Part shown: positions 52,101-61,390 of the stretch, in pieces
Layout of the letters: each line of letters opens with the position of its first letter
Numbering within the stretch: the stretch's first letter is position 1
Assembly: GCF_018607995.1 (NCBI RefSeq)
Contig: NZ_JABBAL010000019.1
Coordinates: forward strand, 1-64,000
DNA length: 64,000 bases
Source of the DNA: Planktotalea sp.
GTDB lineage: Bacteria; Pseudomonadota; Alphaproteobacteria; Rhodobacterales; Rhodobacteraceae
Direction of reading: 5' to 3'
Translations under genes and position numbers: made by a program
The notes under the pieces: generated by a model
What the model saw: the letters and a program-made list of their open reading frames with translations, nothing else
Databases searched by the model: none
What the model was told of the DNA's origin: nothing

Positions 52101-52442
52101 TTCGATCCATTGAAAATTATAATATTCTAATAACAATAGGATCACGAAAACGAATTGCAAAACCTTTTGTGTAGTTATTGCGTTGATTTTTCTAACTCTT
52201 ACGTGTGATGGCTCCATCTCTTCGAAGCTTTGTTTGTAAAGCAGCGCTGCTTTAGAATTCTAAAATCGAAGCGATTGGCCTTTGGTCCACCAAGGCGATG
52301 ACCTCTGTCGTTGGAGGGCAGTAGGTCAATGCATTGTATGATCGTTGGGTGAATTAACCTATCGTTTAGTTTTCAATGATGGTTTGAGTTTCGCGCAGTG
52401 CGTTTTTTGCTTTCGCTAAGCCTGTTACACTGCCCATAAGCA
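52101..52442. other. Intergenic region upstream of lysR
   Basis: Contains the 18-bp palindrome at 52237-52254 and otherwise no recognisable gene. The right end joins the decayed reductase pseudogene. Confidence 0.4.
52237..52254. promoter_or_regulatory. Perfect 18-bp palindrome upstream of lysR
   Basis: TAAAGCAGCGCTGCTTTA, about 137 bases before the lysR start. There is no T run, so an operator or DNA-structure role is more likely than a terminator. Confidence 0.5.
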
Positions 52443-53436
52443 TCAAAGATCAAGCATAAGTGTTTTATCCTTCACACGCGAGACGCAGACACACATCTGG
52501 TCGCCCTGTGCGTGTTGTTTTGCAGTTTATAAACTGTCCCTGTGATCCGCTTTTCAATCAATTACATTTCTAACACATGTCCCATAAACGCCTAGCTTGT
52601 AAGATAATACCGTAGGTATCCAACACTTCGAGAATGGTCTCGTCTTAGCCAACATCTAGTGTCACACCGTTGCGTGCGAGCTTGACTTGAAACCCTTTTG
52701 TTGGTTCGCCTGAGAACGATGGATTGGCTAAAAACGTTCAAGGTGAACGGGTTCTGGCGCGCGCGCTTTTCGGCGGTGTCCATAAAGGGCTAGGTCCACA
52801 GACGTAAAAATGCTCACCGTTGGTCGAGTGGTCCAGCGCATCATGCAGCGCATTTTGCGTTTGCACTATATCATAGCCTTTGTAGAAAAAGACGTTGTCT
52901 GCATATGCGCCTAGCGCCAAGCGCTCGCGAAATGCAGTATGGCCCGCTGAACGCGAGAAATAGTGAAGTTGGAAAGACTGACCAAGCTTCTGAAAGCGAC
53001 CCACCATTGTGATGATTGAGGTGATCCCATTGCCACCTGCGAACAACAGCGTATGCGGGGCAGTTTCATTCAACGGGCAGTTGTTGCGCGGCGCGTCAAT
53101 CTCTAAACGATCGCCCGTTGCCACAACATTGTGCATCAAGTCTGAGCCGCCCCTTGAGGGTGCAACTTGTTTCACGGCTATCTAATAATGATGTCTTTCA
53201 GACGGATCGCCACACAGCGAATATTTTCGAATGATCCCTTCGTCACGATGCATATCAGTATGTGCATTAGCTGCATAGGCCGGCAAAGCGAACAGCCCCT
53301 TTTTTGCGAGACGGAAAGAGCGCACGCTATCGGTTTCTTCAAGGCATCGGAAGTCTTCGAGCGATGAAGGTACCTCATCTGCGGTTTTGCATAAGCTGAT
53401 TGATCTTGCCGAGCTGCTATGGTTCACGATCTCCAA
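52443..53436 (-). pseudogene. Decayed phthalate dioxygenase reductase/VanB-type ferredoxin reductase
   Basis: Nearly the full length of the family (about 330 codons) can be followed across frames. The N-terminal flavin part is IIRKYSLCGDPSERHHY, then TAG at 53176-53178, then IAVKQVAPSRGGSDLMHN. The NAD part is HTLLFAGGNGITSI to HFYVCGPSPL, then a frameshift near 52780 into MDTAEKRARQNPFTL. The 2Fe-2S domain survives as GFQVKLARNGVTLDVG-stop-DETILEVLDTYGI, YGTCVRNVID (a cluster Cys lost) and DQMCVCVSRVKDKTLMLDL ending at 52443. At least five stop/frame lesions. Once an electron donor for a Rieske oxygenase. Confidence 0.88.
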
Positions 53437-53483
53437 TTTTGGGAGATATGATGAGCAATTTATACTGACTTACGAAGGCGCAG

Positions 53484-53640
53484 TTGGAGCGTCTCCGGCC
53501 TTACTTTCCAAAGAGCCGAGATCGTGCTCATGTGGATGACAGACGTGTGTTGAGCGGCATGATTTTCATTAATCGCAATGGTTTAAGGTGATTTGATGCA
53601 CCCGCAGAGTATGGACCGCCGAAGACGCTATATAATCGCT
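53484..53640 (+). mobile_element. Truncated IS5-family remnant
   Basis: Reads LERLRPYFPKSRDRAHVDD, RRVLSGMIFINRNGLR, stop, then PPKTLYNR before similarity ends. Same element as 20032-20325 and slightly better preserved at the start, but cut off after about 160 bases. It lies between the dead reductase and the carnitine-type operon. Confidence 0.8.
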
Positions 53641-53771
53641 CTCGCCGCGACAGTCATATTCTGGTTATGTGCCCTGACCCTAGTCAAAGCTTCTAGCAAA
53701 TTGTTGTAAGCTGCCGCAGGTGGATGTCTGCTGGGCAGAGCCTTTCAAACAGAGCCTTTGGTGAAGCGTCC

Positions 53772-54557
53772 TTACCGTCCTTTCCAAACAGGGTCACGCT
53801 TTTCAGAAAACGCGCGGGCCCCTTCTAGTTGATCTTCGGAGGTGTATAACGCCTCAACTGTTTTGAATTGACTCTTTGTGATCTTGTTCAAAGCGTCTTG
53901 AAACTTCATATCCTCCGCTTCGCGCACGACTTCTTTGATTGCAGCGTAGACAAGCGGCGGCCCGGACGCGAGCAGATTCGCTAATTTTCTGGCTTCCGAC
54001 ATCAAATCACTTGCTGGATAGACATGGTTGATTATTCCCCAGCGCGCAGCTTCTTCGGTATCGAGCCATCGGCCAGTGAGCAGCATTTCCATCGCTATAT
54101 GATAGGGGATACGCTTGGGGAGTTTCAAACTCGCGGCATCTGCAACCGTGCCAGAGCGGATTTCGGGTAGCGCAAAGCTTGCATGATCCGCTGCTAGAAT
54201 AATATCCGCGCTCAGAGCGAGCTCAAGCCCGCCACCGCAGCAGATTCCGTTGATTGCTGCAATAACGGGTTTGTTCAGGTGCGGCAGTTCTTGTAAGCCG
54301 CCAAAGCCCCCGACGCCGTAATCGCCATCTACAGAATCGCCATCAGCGGCTGCTTTTAGATCCCAGCCAGGGCAAAAAAACTTCTCACCCGCACCCGTGA
54401 TGATCGCAACACGAAGGTTGGGATCGTCACGGAAGTCTTTGAAAATTTGTCCCATTATCCGGCTCGTGGCGAGATCAATCGCATTGGCTTTACCGCGCGC
54501 AAGGGTGACCTCCAATACATGACCATCCTTATGTGTTTGGATCGGGGTGTCGGTCAT
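53772..54557 (-). CDS. caiD: Enoyl-CoA hydratase family, carnitinyl-CoA dehydratase-like
   Basis: 261 residues of crotonase fold. Oxyanion hole segments CPGWDLKAAADG and GICCGGGLELALSADIILA, then FALPEIRSGTVADAASLKLPKRIP, in which the CaiD-like position replaces one usual glutamate. C-terminus ARAFSEKRDPVWKGR. It interconverts carnitinyl-CoA and crotonobetainyl-CoA if the CaiD assignment holds. Overlaps the CoA-ligase gene by 4 bases. Operon order: caiA-like, ligase, caiD-like. Confidence 0.78.
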   Translation of the reverse strand: MTDTPIQTHKDGHVLEVTLARGKANAIDLATSRIMGQIFKDFRDDPNLRVAIITGAGEKFFCPGWDLKAAADGDSVDGDYGVGGFGGLQELPHLNKPVIAAINGICCGGGLELALSADIILAADHASFALPEIRSGTVADAASLKLPKRIPYHIAMEMLLTGRWLDTEEAARWGIINHVYPASDLMSEARKLANLLASGPPLVYAAIKEVVREAEDMKFQDALNKITKSQFKTVEALYTSEDQLEGARAFSEKRDPVWKGR

Positions 54558-56596
54558 GGGGCGTCTCCTTGAACAATAAGCGCATCGACGGCTATTGCCT
54601 TGGTATGCGTGCAGATAAGTGGATTAATCTCAATCTCTTGCACTTGGCCGTGATGCGCAATGACGTAATTTTGCACAGCGACAATTGCGTGCCAAAGTGA
54701 TTTACGATCAATGGGTTGTGCCCCGCGATATCCATCAAGCAGAGGGGCGCATCTCAGTTTGCTCAACGTGCTATCCACCATTGCTTCATCGACTGGTAGT
54801 ATCAGTGACGCGGTATCTTGCAGAAGCTCGGTTTGTGTGCCCCCCGCGCCAAGCGTTAGAACATACCCGTGCACCGGGTCTAGTGTGACTGCAAGTAGCA
54901 ATTCGATTATTGGGTTTTGTACCATTTCCTCAATAAGATACGCATCGCTCTTCATGTTTTTAAGATCTGCGCGCAAAGATAGTTCATCCCTGATGCCGAT
55001 CTTTACAGCACCTACTTCGGATTTATGTGCATTACCCAGCCCTTTGAGCACCCAAGGGGGCCTTAGCTTTGTGGCCTTAGCGACGATATCGTCCTCATGT
55101 ATGCCGACATGGCTATTGGGAGTAGGCAGGCCGAAACGCGCAAGGCCGGCTTTTGCGTCATTTTCCGACAAGGTCTTGATGTTGATTGGAGTTTTGGGAA
55201 GCAATATCGGTGCTGCATCTACGTTATATTTTTGGGCAAGGCTGATCGCGTGCAGGGCGCGATCCATGCCACAGAAAGGGGTAACACCTTGATCCATCAT
55301 GCTTTTTGCGGTTTTTTCCGGCATTGTATCAGGCAATGATGCAATGACACCGACAGGAATTGATGACGCTTTTGCAGTGCGCACGACAGCCTCCAAGGCG
55401 ATGTCCCAATCGCTAACGGAGCAGCGGTCACTGCGCGGCAGATCAAGTACTACAAGGCCCATCGCGAGATCTGCATCAAACAAGGCGGTAAATGTTTGAG
55501 CCATCGCATCACAGTCGGGCCAGATGTAAGTATGGTAGTCCAACGGATTAGCGAGCGCTACTTTCGGGCCTAGAGCCTGCCGAAGGGTGCTCGATTGCTT
55601 GGATGAAAGTGTTGGGAAACTAACTTTATGAGCGATCCCAAGATCCGCCATCAAGCTCGCTTCGCCGCCCGAACACGAGGCAGAGGCAATAGCGTTTGAT
55701 CGAAGAGGCCCAGCGACATGAAAAATCTTCAGTAACTCAAGGAAGGTCGCCAGATCGGTGGGTTGCGCTATGCCCAAGCGCTCCAAAAGGGCTGTGGCGC
55801 CAGTGTGGCTGCCTGCAAGCGATGCAGTGTGCGAAACGGAGGCAAGCTGTGCTTGATCTGATCGCCCGACTTTCAGTGCGCAAATTGGCTTACTAAGCTC
55901 GTTTGACAGATTAGAAAGATCTTCCAACCTTCTGATATCATTTATGCCTTCTATATGAATTCCAAGTACCGTTACGCGCGGATCACGCAGGATCGACATT
56001 CCAATCTCGGCGAGATCAACCTGAGCTTGATTACCTGCAGTTACGACATAGGCTAGTGGTACAGCGCGGTTTTGCATCGTCAAATTGATCGCGATGTTGG
56101 AACTTTGCGTGATGATTGCGACGCCACTGTCCACGGCTTCTCCACCATGCTGATCGGGCCAAAGTGCTGCGCCATCGAGGTAATTAAGAAAGCCGTAACA
56201 GTTTGGCCCTAAGAACGGCATGTCTCCTGCTGCTTGCAATAAGGCTGCTTGGAGATTTGCGCCATCGTCCAGCTCTGCGCTGGCTTCAGCAAAGCCGGAT
56301 GCGAAACACACGGCACCGCCCGCGCCGCGTTCTGATAAAGAGGACAGGCAGTCGATAGTTGCGTGTCGGTTCACACCGATAAAGCTCGCGTCTGGGGCCG
56401 TCGGCAGATCTTTGATGTGCGCATAGGCTTTGTGGCCCTCAATCTTTTGCTTTGTGGGGTGAACAGGCCAAATGTCGCCTTTGAAACCGATGTTCTGACA
56501 GGTCGTGATCACATTGCTGCACCACGCGCCGCCACCTATAACCGCGATCGAGCGCGGACGGAGTAAGCGATCTAACTTGTCAGGGGCAGCCGCCAT
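54554..56596 (-). CDS. ADP-forming acyl-CoA synthetase (acetyl-CoA synthetase ACD family, fused subunits)
   Basis: 680 residues. N-terminal CoA-binding domain LLRPRSIAVIGGG and PVHPTKQKIEGHKAY, then succinyl-CoA-ligase-like domains with HTASLAGSHTGATALLERLG carrying the phospho-His. The C-terminal ATP-grasp part has PWVLKGLGNAHKSEVGAV and EIEINPLI. It makes acyl-CoA with ATP to ADP and Pi, unlike the AMP-forming CaiC. Between caiA- and caiD-like genes it should activate carnitine, crotonobetaine or a similar betaine acid. Confidence 0.87.
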   Translation of the reverse strand: MAAAPDKLDRLLRPRSIAVIGGGAWCSNVITTCQNIGFKGDIWPVHPTKQKIEGHKAYAHIKDLPTAPDASFIGVNRHATIDCLSSLSERGAGGAVCFASGFAEASAELDDGANLQAALLQAAGDMPFLGPNCYGFLNYLDGAALWPDQHGGEAVDSGVAIITQSSNIAINLTMQNRAVPLAYVVTAGNQAQVDLAEIGMSILRDPRVTVLGIHIEGINDIRRLEDLSNLSNELSKPICALKVGRSDQAQLASVSHTASLAGSHTGATALLERLGIAQPTDLATFLELLKIFHVAGPLRSNAIASASCSGGEASLMADLGIAHKVSFPTLSSKQSSTLRQALGPKVALANPLDYHTYIWPDCDAMAQTFTALFDADLAMGLVVLDLPRSDRCSVSDWDIALEAVVRTAKASSIPVGVIASLPDTMPEKTAKSMMDQGVTPFCGMDRALHAISLAQKYNVDAAPILLPKTPINIKTLSENDAKAGLARFGLPTPNSHVGIHEDDIVAKATKLRPPWVLKGLGNAHKSEVGAVKIGIRDELSLRADLKNMKSDAYLIEEMVQNPIIELLLAVTLDPVHGYVLTLGAGGTQTELLQDTASLILPVDEAMVDSTLSKLRCAPLLDGYRGAQPIDRKSLWHAIVAVQNYVIAHHGQVQEIEINPLICTHTKAIAVDALIVQGDAP

Positions 56597-56599
56597 GTC

Positions 56600-57760
56600 T
56601 TAGGCACCTAGTGGTCTAAACAGATCGCGGCTGATGATATGGCGCTGGATTTCACTGGTACCATCCCAAATGCGTTCAACCCGTGCATCGCGCCAGAAGC
56701 GTTCTATCGGGTAGTCATCCATCAAGCCCATGCCGCCATGAATTTGAAGCGTTGTATCGGTGACACGTGCCAACATCTCGGTGGCATAGAGCTTGGCGCT
56801 CGCGATCTCGCGGTTGGCAGGCAGGCCTTGATCCAGCCGCCATGCGCCAGAAAGAGTCAGCCAATCGGCCGCATCAATTTCAGTGATTATATCGGCGATT
56901 TGAAAGCTAACTCCTTGGAATTTGCTGATTTGTTGCCCGAATTGCTTCCGCTCAGCCGCATAGTTCAGGGCATACTCAAAACAGCGACGCGCGCGACCAA
57001 CGCTGAACGCAGCCACTGTCAAACGCGTCGCATAAAGCCATTCGTTCATGACTGCGAAGCCGCCATCCACCTCGCCTAGAACCTGCGCATCGGGCAGGCG
57101 GCAATTGGTGAAATCGAGCACGTAGTTCTTGTAGCCTCGATGCGACACCGATTTATAACCTTCGCGCGCGTCAAATCCTGGAGTGCCGCGATCCACCAAG
57201 AAAGCCGTGATGCGTTTCTTGGGGCCTTTTGGCGTTTGATCTTCGCCTGTTGCCACGAAAACAATAAAAAAATCAGCGTGCTCCCCGCCAGAAATGAAAT
57301 GTTTCGAGCCATTGATCACCCAATCACCACCATCGCAGATCGCGCTACATTTCATCCCACGCACGTCAGAGCCGGCTTCGGGTTCCGTCATCGCGAGGGC
57401 ATCCATTTTCTCGCCGCGCACTGCAGGAAGTAGATAGCGTTCGCGCTGATCGCCTTCGCAGGCCATCAAAATATTTTGGGGGCGTCCAAAGAAATGCGTC
57501 AGCGCCATGGATCCGCGACCCAACTCGCGTTCAACGAGCGTGAAATCGAGATGAGACAGGCCAGCACCACCGACCTCCTCAGGAAAGTTGCAGGCGTAAA
57601 AGCCGAGATCAATGACCTTTTGTTTTAGATCTTGGGCCAATTCATCGCGAACCTGACCGCTTTGTTCGACTTCGTTTTCAAAAGGATAGATTTCATTTTC
57701 AACAAAACTCCGGACCGTATCGACGATCATCGTTTGCTCTTCACTTAGGCCGAACTGCAT
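56600..57760 (-). CDS. caiA: Acyl-CoA dehydrogenase, crotonobetainyl-CoA reductase-like
   Basis: 386 residues from the ATG at 57760 (MQFGLSEEQTMIVDTVRSFV); the long frame upstream overlaps the divergent gap promoter and is not conserved in type. FAD/substrate motifs ALAMTEPEAGSDVRGM and INGSKHFISGGEHADF. C-terminal QIHGGMGLMDDYPIERFWRDARVERIWDGTSEIQRHI with the catalytic Glu region. First gene of the three-gene operon. Confidence 0.85.
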   Translation of the reverse strand: MQFGLSEEQTMIVDTVRSFVENEIYPFENEVEQSGQVRDELAQDLKQKVIDLGFYACNFPEEVGGAGLSHLDFTLVERELGRGSMALTHFFGRPQNILMACEGDQRERYLLPAVRGEKMDALAMTEPEAGSDVRGMKCSAICDGGDWVINGSKHFISGGEHADFFIVFVATGEDQTPKGPKKRITAFLVDRGTPGFDAREGYKSVSHRGYKNYVLDFTNCRLPDAQVLGEVDGGFAVMNEWLYATRLTVAAFSVGRARRCFEYALNYAAERKQFGQQISKFQGVSFQIADIITEIDAADWLTLSGAWRLDQGLPANREIASAKLYATEMLARVTDTTLQIHGGMGLMDDYPIERFWRDARVERIWDGTSEIQRHIISRDLFRPLGA

Positions 57761-57936
57761 TGCTTTGCTCCGATGTGTTGTGATCTGAGAACGCCTCAGA
57801 GGCGTTTGGATTGCCTGTTTTACAGCGACACGCAAGGTCTGTTTGCGACGGAGACTGTAAGAGAGTGTGAAGCCATCCGTTGACTGGTACAATTGTTCGC
57901 TTGGATTGCGACGGGCTTTGCGGCAACACTCACCCC

Positions 57937-58926
57937 ATGACAGATAGAAAAACACGCATCGCTTTAAATGGGTTTGGCCGCATTGGCCGATCCATTCTGC
58001 GCATTCTACGCGGCACCGATTTGCCCTTTGAGTTGGTCTTAATCAATGACATCCAACCTTTGGATGTCTGTGCCTATCTCTTTGAATATGATAGCGTTTT
58101 CGGACGCTTTAGTGGGTCGGTCTCGTATGACGCGGGTTGTTTGATATTGGACGGCGCGCCGATAGATTTTCGTCATACGCAAGACCTGAGTACGCTTGAT
58201 TTGTCCAACGTTGACGTCGTTTTGGAGTGCACAGGGCTTGCAGGAAACCGCGCGATTGCCACCCGTGGCATGGATGCGGGCGCGGGTGCGGTATTGATTT
58301 CTGGCCCGTCGGATACCGCAGACAAAACAATTGTCTTGGGGGCCAATGATCATGAATTGGGTGTGGCGAAGATTGTGTCAAACGCCTCTTGCACCACCAA
58401 CGCACTGGCTCCTTTGTTGCGGGTTCTGGATGAGGCGTATGGTGTCGAAAGCGGTCACATGACGACGGTTCATTGTTACACGGGCAGTCAGCCAACTGTG
58501 GACAAACCCGGTGCCGATTTTGCGCGCAGCCGCGCGGCGGCTTTGTCGATGGTGCCCACTAGCACAAGTGCGCAGCGTTTGTGTGGAGAGGTTCTGCCGC
58601 ATCTTGCAGGTCGTATTGAGGCCCGCGCCATTCGTGTGCCTACTGCCAGTGTGTCTGCGATTGACCTGACCGTGCAGACCCGCGCAAGTGTCACAACGGA
58701 TATGGTGCGCACCTATCTAAAAGAGGCGTCGAGCAACATTCTTGGATGGACCGAACAACCGCTGGTCTCCTCAGATCTGCGGATGAGACCAGAGTCTTTG
58801 GTGTTGGTTGGGCCAGAACTATCCGTGTCAATCGGTGGATTGCTTCGGGTGTTCGGCTGGTACGACAACGAGTGGGGCTTTTCGATGCGTATGTTAGAGC
58901 TCGCGCAGCGCATGGCGCAGAGATAG
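57937..58926 (+). CDS. gap: Glyceraldehyde-3-phosphate dehydrogenase family protein (copy 1, divergent type)
   Basis: 329 residues from the ATG at 57937. NAD-binding IALNGFGRIGRSILR, catalytic SNASCTTNALAP, C-terminal GWYDNEWGFSMRM. It departs from the other two copies in many positions (INDIQPLDVCAYLFEYDSV, GPSDTADKTIVLGAN). It may serve another substrate, such as erythrose-4-phosphate, or gluconeogenesis. It lacks the operator seen before the other two. Convergent with copy 2. Confidence 0.87.
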   Translation: MTDRKTRIALNGFGRIGRSILRILRGTDLPFELVLINDIQPLDVCAYLFEYDSVFGRFSGSVSYDAGCLILDGAPIDFRHTQDLSTLDLSNVDVVLECTGLAGNRAIATRGMDAGAGAVLISGPSDTADKTIVLGANDHELGVAKIVSNASCTTNALAPLLRVLDEAYGVESGHMTTVHCYTGSQPTVDKPGADFARSRAAALSMVPTSTSAQRLCGEVLPHLAGRIEARAIRVPTASVSAIDLTVQTRASVTTDMVRTYLKEASSNILGWTEQPLVSSDLRMRPESLVLVGPELSVSIGGLLRVFGWYDNEWGFSMRMLELAQRMAQR

Positions 58927-58928
58927 CG

Positions 58929-58959
58929 CTGCGGGGGAGGAATCACGCTACCCCCGCAG
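58929..58959. terminator. Bidirectional terminator between gap copies 1 and 2
   Basis: CTGCGGGGG (58929-58937) pairs with CCCCCGCAG (58951-58959), 13-base loop, followed by TCTATTTTCT on the plus strand. Confidence 0.8.
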
Positions 58960-58974
58960 TCTATTTTCTCTAAA

Positions 58975-59976
58975 TTACAGGAATTTGCCCATCGCAACGG
59001 CCGTATCTGCCATGCGGTTTGAGAAGCCCCATTCATTGTCATACCAAGCCAGAATGCGGCACAAGTTGCCGTCCATAACCTTGGTTTGATCCGCAGCAAA
59101 GATGGAGCTGTGCGGGTCGTGGTTGAAATCCATGGAGACAAGCTTGTTCTCATTGTGCTCCAAAACGCCCATGAGGGGCCCATCAGCTGCGACCTTAATC
59201 GCGGCGTTGATTTCCTCCACAGTCACATCGCGCGCGGTTTCAAACGTCAGATCAACAGCGGAAACGTTTGGCGTCGGCACACGGATTGCGACGCCGTCAA
59301 GCTTGCCCGCAAGCTCTGGCAGCACGAGGCCGACGGCCTTGGCGGCACCTGTGGAGGTTGGGATCATGCTCATCGCGGCGGCGCGCGCGCGGTAGAGATC
59401 GGAGTGCATTGTATCGAGCGCTGGTTGATCGCCTGTGTAGCTGTGTACGGTCGTCATGAACCCGCGTTTGATACCAAAGGCTGCGTTCAACACGCTGGCA
59501 ACTGGGGCGAGGCAGTTTGTGGTGCAGGATGCGTTGGAGACAATCAGATCCTCGCCCGTCAACGTGTCGCTGTTCACGCCGTAAACAATTGTTTTATCCG
59601 CACCTTTTGAGGGGGCAGAGATCAGCACGCGGCTTGCGCCGTTCTCTAAGTGTACCTCGGCTTTTTCTTTATCCGTAAAGATGCCTGTGCATTCCATCAC
59701 GATATCGACATCTGGCCAAGGCAGATCCGCTGGATTGCGGATCGCGGTGACCGCAATCGGTCCGCGACCGACATCAATGGAGGAGTCGTCATGCGTCACT
59801 TTTGCAGGGAAACGGCCATGCACACTATCGTATTGCAGAAGATGCGCGTTGGTCGCTACGGGGCCAAGATCGTTGATCGCGATAACTTCAATGTCTGTGC
59901 GACCACTTTCGATGATAGCGCGCAAAACATTGCGGCCGATGCGTCCAAATCCGTTAATTGCTACTTTTACAGCCAT
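58975..59976 (-). CDS. gap: Glyceraldehyde-3-phosphate dehydrogenase (copy 2)
   Basis: 333 residues. VAINGFGRIGRNVLRAI at the start, VSNASCTTNCLAP active site, HSYTGDQPALD, and AWYDNEWGFSNRM at the end: a canonical phosphorylating GAPDH. A GTTAGCGCTAAC palindrome lies 33 bases upstream of the start. Downstream of the 47-codon small gene and gap copy 3. Confidence 0.95.
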   Translation of the reverse strand: MAVKVAINGFGRIGRNVLRAIIESGRTDIEVIAINDLGPVATNAHLLQYDSVHGRFPAKVTHDDSSIDVGRGPIAVTAIRNPADLPWPDVDIVMECTGIFTDKEKAEVHLENGASRVLISAPSKGADKTIVYGVNSDTLTGEDLIVSNASCTTNCLAPVASVLNAAFGIKRGFMTTVHSYTGDQPALDTMHSDLYRARAAAMSMIPTSTGAAKAVGLVLPELAGKLDGVAIRVPTPNVSAVDLTFETARDVTVEEINAAIKVAADGPLMGVLEHNENKLVSMDFNHDPHSSIFAADQTKVMDGNLCRILAWYDNEWGFSNRMADTAVAMGKFL

Positions 59977-60007
59977 GCTCAGGTCCCATCTTTAATAAGT
60001 GCGATTT

Positions 60008-60021
60008 CGTTAGCGCTAACA
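60008..60021. promoter_or_regulatory. LacI-type operator upstream of gap copy 2
   Basis: CGTTAGCGCTAACA contains the perfect palindrome GTTAGCGCTAAC (60009-60020). From memory, this resembles the operator reported for LacI-family central-carbon regulators (CceR/GluR type) of Rhodobacterales; not checked here. Confidence 0.65.
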
Positions 60022-60070
60022 ATTGTAAATGCAAGATAAAGTCAAGAGGCGGAGCACCGAAGTGACCAAA

Positions 60071-60214
60071 CTAGCGCCAGAATGCCATCCATTCGGTAAA
60101 AGCCGTAAATTTTTTGAAAAGAAAGACAAGGTTTGCCCAATCGGCCCAAATCGCGTCGGCAATCAGGCCAGCCACAATCAAAACCCCGAGGCAAATGGCG
60201 ATAGTGTTTGTCAT
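60071..60214 (-). CDS. 47-residue single-pass membrane microprotein
   Basis: ATG at 60214 to TAG at 60071. It starts MTNTIAICLGVLIVAGLIAD (one hydrophobic helix), continues with a tryptophan-containing loop and a KKF-type basic patch, and ends EWMAFWR. It lies between gap copies 3 and 2 on the same strand, too short for usual gene calling. I recall similar small proteins in this position in related bacteria but cannot verify it. Function unknown. Confidence 0.65.
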   Translation of the reverse strand: MTNTIAICLGVLIVAGLIADAIWADWANLVFLFKKFTAFTEWMAFWR

Positions 60215-60299
60215 GCTCTTGCTCAATCTGATTGGCTCGCGTCAAGATGCGCCAGCCAGTTCGAAAAACCAAGGGACCATTGTCAGGTCTGCGTGTGTC

Positions 60300-61304
60300 C
60301 TAGTGGTTCAAGCGACCCAAAGTAGCCGCAACATCGGCCATGCGGGCTGAAAAGCCCCATTCATTGTCATACCATGCCAAAACCCGCACGGTACGGCCAC
60401 CAACAACTTTGGTTTGATCCGGCGCAAAGATACAGCTGTGCTCTGTGTGGTTGAAATCGATCGAAACTTTTGGTTCTGGATCATAGGACAACACTGCACC
60501 CATGTGGCCTCCCGCTGCTTCTTCTACGACTTCATTCACATCTGCGACGGTGACATTTTGTTTTGCTTCAAAGGTCAAATCAACCGCGGAGACGTTGGGT
60601 GTCGGCACGCGCATAGAGGTGCCATCAAGCTTGCCTTTGAGGTTTGGAAGCACTTCGCCCAAAGCTTTGGCTGCTCCTGTCGAGGTGGGGATCATGGCCA
60701 TTGCAGCGGCGCGCGCACGGTACAGATCGTAGTGGCGGCGATCCAACATCGGCTGATCGCCTGTGTAGGAATGGATGGTCGTCATAATGCCCCGCTCGAT
60801 ACCGATAGCTTCGTCCAAGACTTTCGCGAGGGGAGCGAGACAGTTGGTCGTGCAGGACCCGTTAGAGATCATTGTTTCACCAGCGATCATATCGCGGTGG
60901 TTCACGCCGTAAACGACCGTGCGTTGCACGTTTTTTGCGGGGGCAGAGATGAGGACGGATTTCGCACCACGTTCTATATGAACGGCGGCTTTTTCGCCGT
61001 CATTGAACTTGCCTGTGCATTCGAGGACAACGTCGCAACCGCTCCAATCAAGCTCTTGCGGGTCGTAGGTCGAGAACATTTCCATCGGGCCGCGCCCCAG
61101 ATCCATGGTGTTGCCTGAGACTTTTACATCGCCAGGGAAGCGGCCGTGCACGCTGTCGTAACGCAGCAAATGTGCGCTGGTTTCAATTGGCCCTGTTGCG
61201 TTGATCTTGACTACTTGGACATCATTGCGCGCAGCTTCCGCGATATGGGCGAGTGTGGAGCGTCCGATGCGCCCAAAGCCGTTGATGCCTAAAGTTACGG
61301 TCAT
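60300..61304 (-). CDS. gap: Glyceraldehyde-3-phosphate dehydrogenase (copy 3)
   Basis: 334 residues from the ATG at 61304 (GGAGACC upstream). LGINGFGRIGRSTLAHI, ISNGSCTTNCLAPLAKVL, HSYTGDQPMLD, LAWYDNEWGFSARM. Canonical GAPDH but with SNGSCTTN where copy 2 has SNASCTTN. Three operator-like sites lie upstream. Two phosphorylating GAPDHs on one strand suggest division between glycolytic and gluconeogenic or cofactor roles. Confidence 0.95.
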   Translation of the reverse strand: MTVTLGINGFGRIGRSTLAHIAEAARNDVQVVKINATGPIETSAHLLRYDSVHGRFPGDVKVSGNTMDLGRGPMEMFSTYDPQELDWSGCDVVLECTGKFNDGEKAAVHIERGAKSVLISAPAKNVQRTVVYGVNHRDMIAGETMISNGSCTTNCLAPLAKVLDEAIGIERGIMTTIHSYTGDQPMLDRRHYDLYRARAAAMAMIPTSTGAAKALGEVLPNLKGKLDGTSMRVPTPNVSAVDLTFEAKQNVTVADVNEVVEEAAGGHMGAVLSYDPEPKVSIDFNHTEHSCIFAPDQTKVVGGRTVRVLAWYDNEWGFSARMADVAATLGRLNH

Positions 61305-61390
61305 AGTGGTCTCCTGCAGACGCTGTCGTTGGGGGAGGTATAGCGGGCTGGCGGGCGAGGAGCCAAAGAAAAAGGTGAATATTGGCAATG

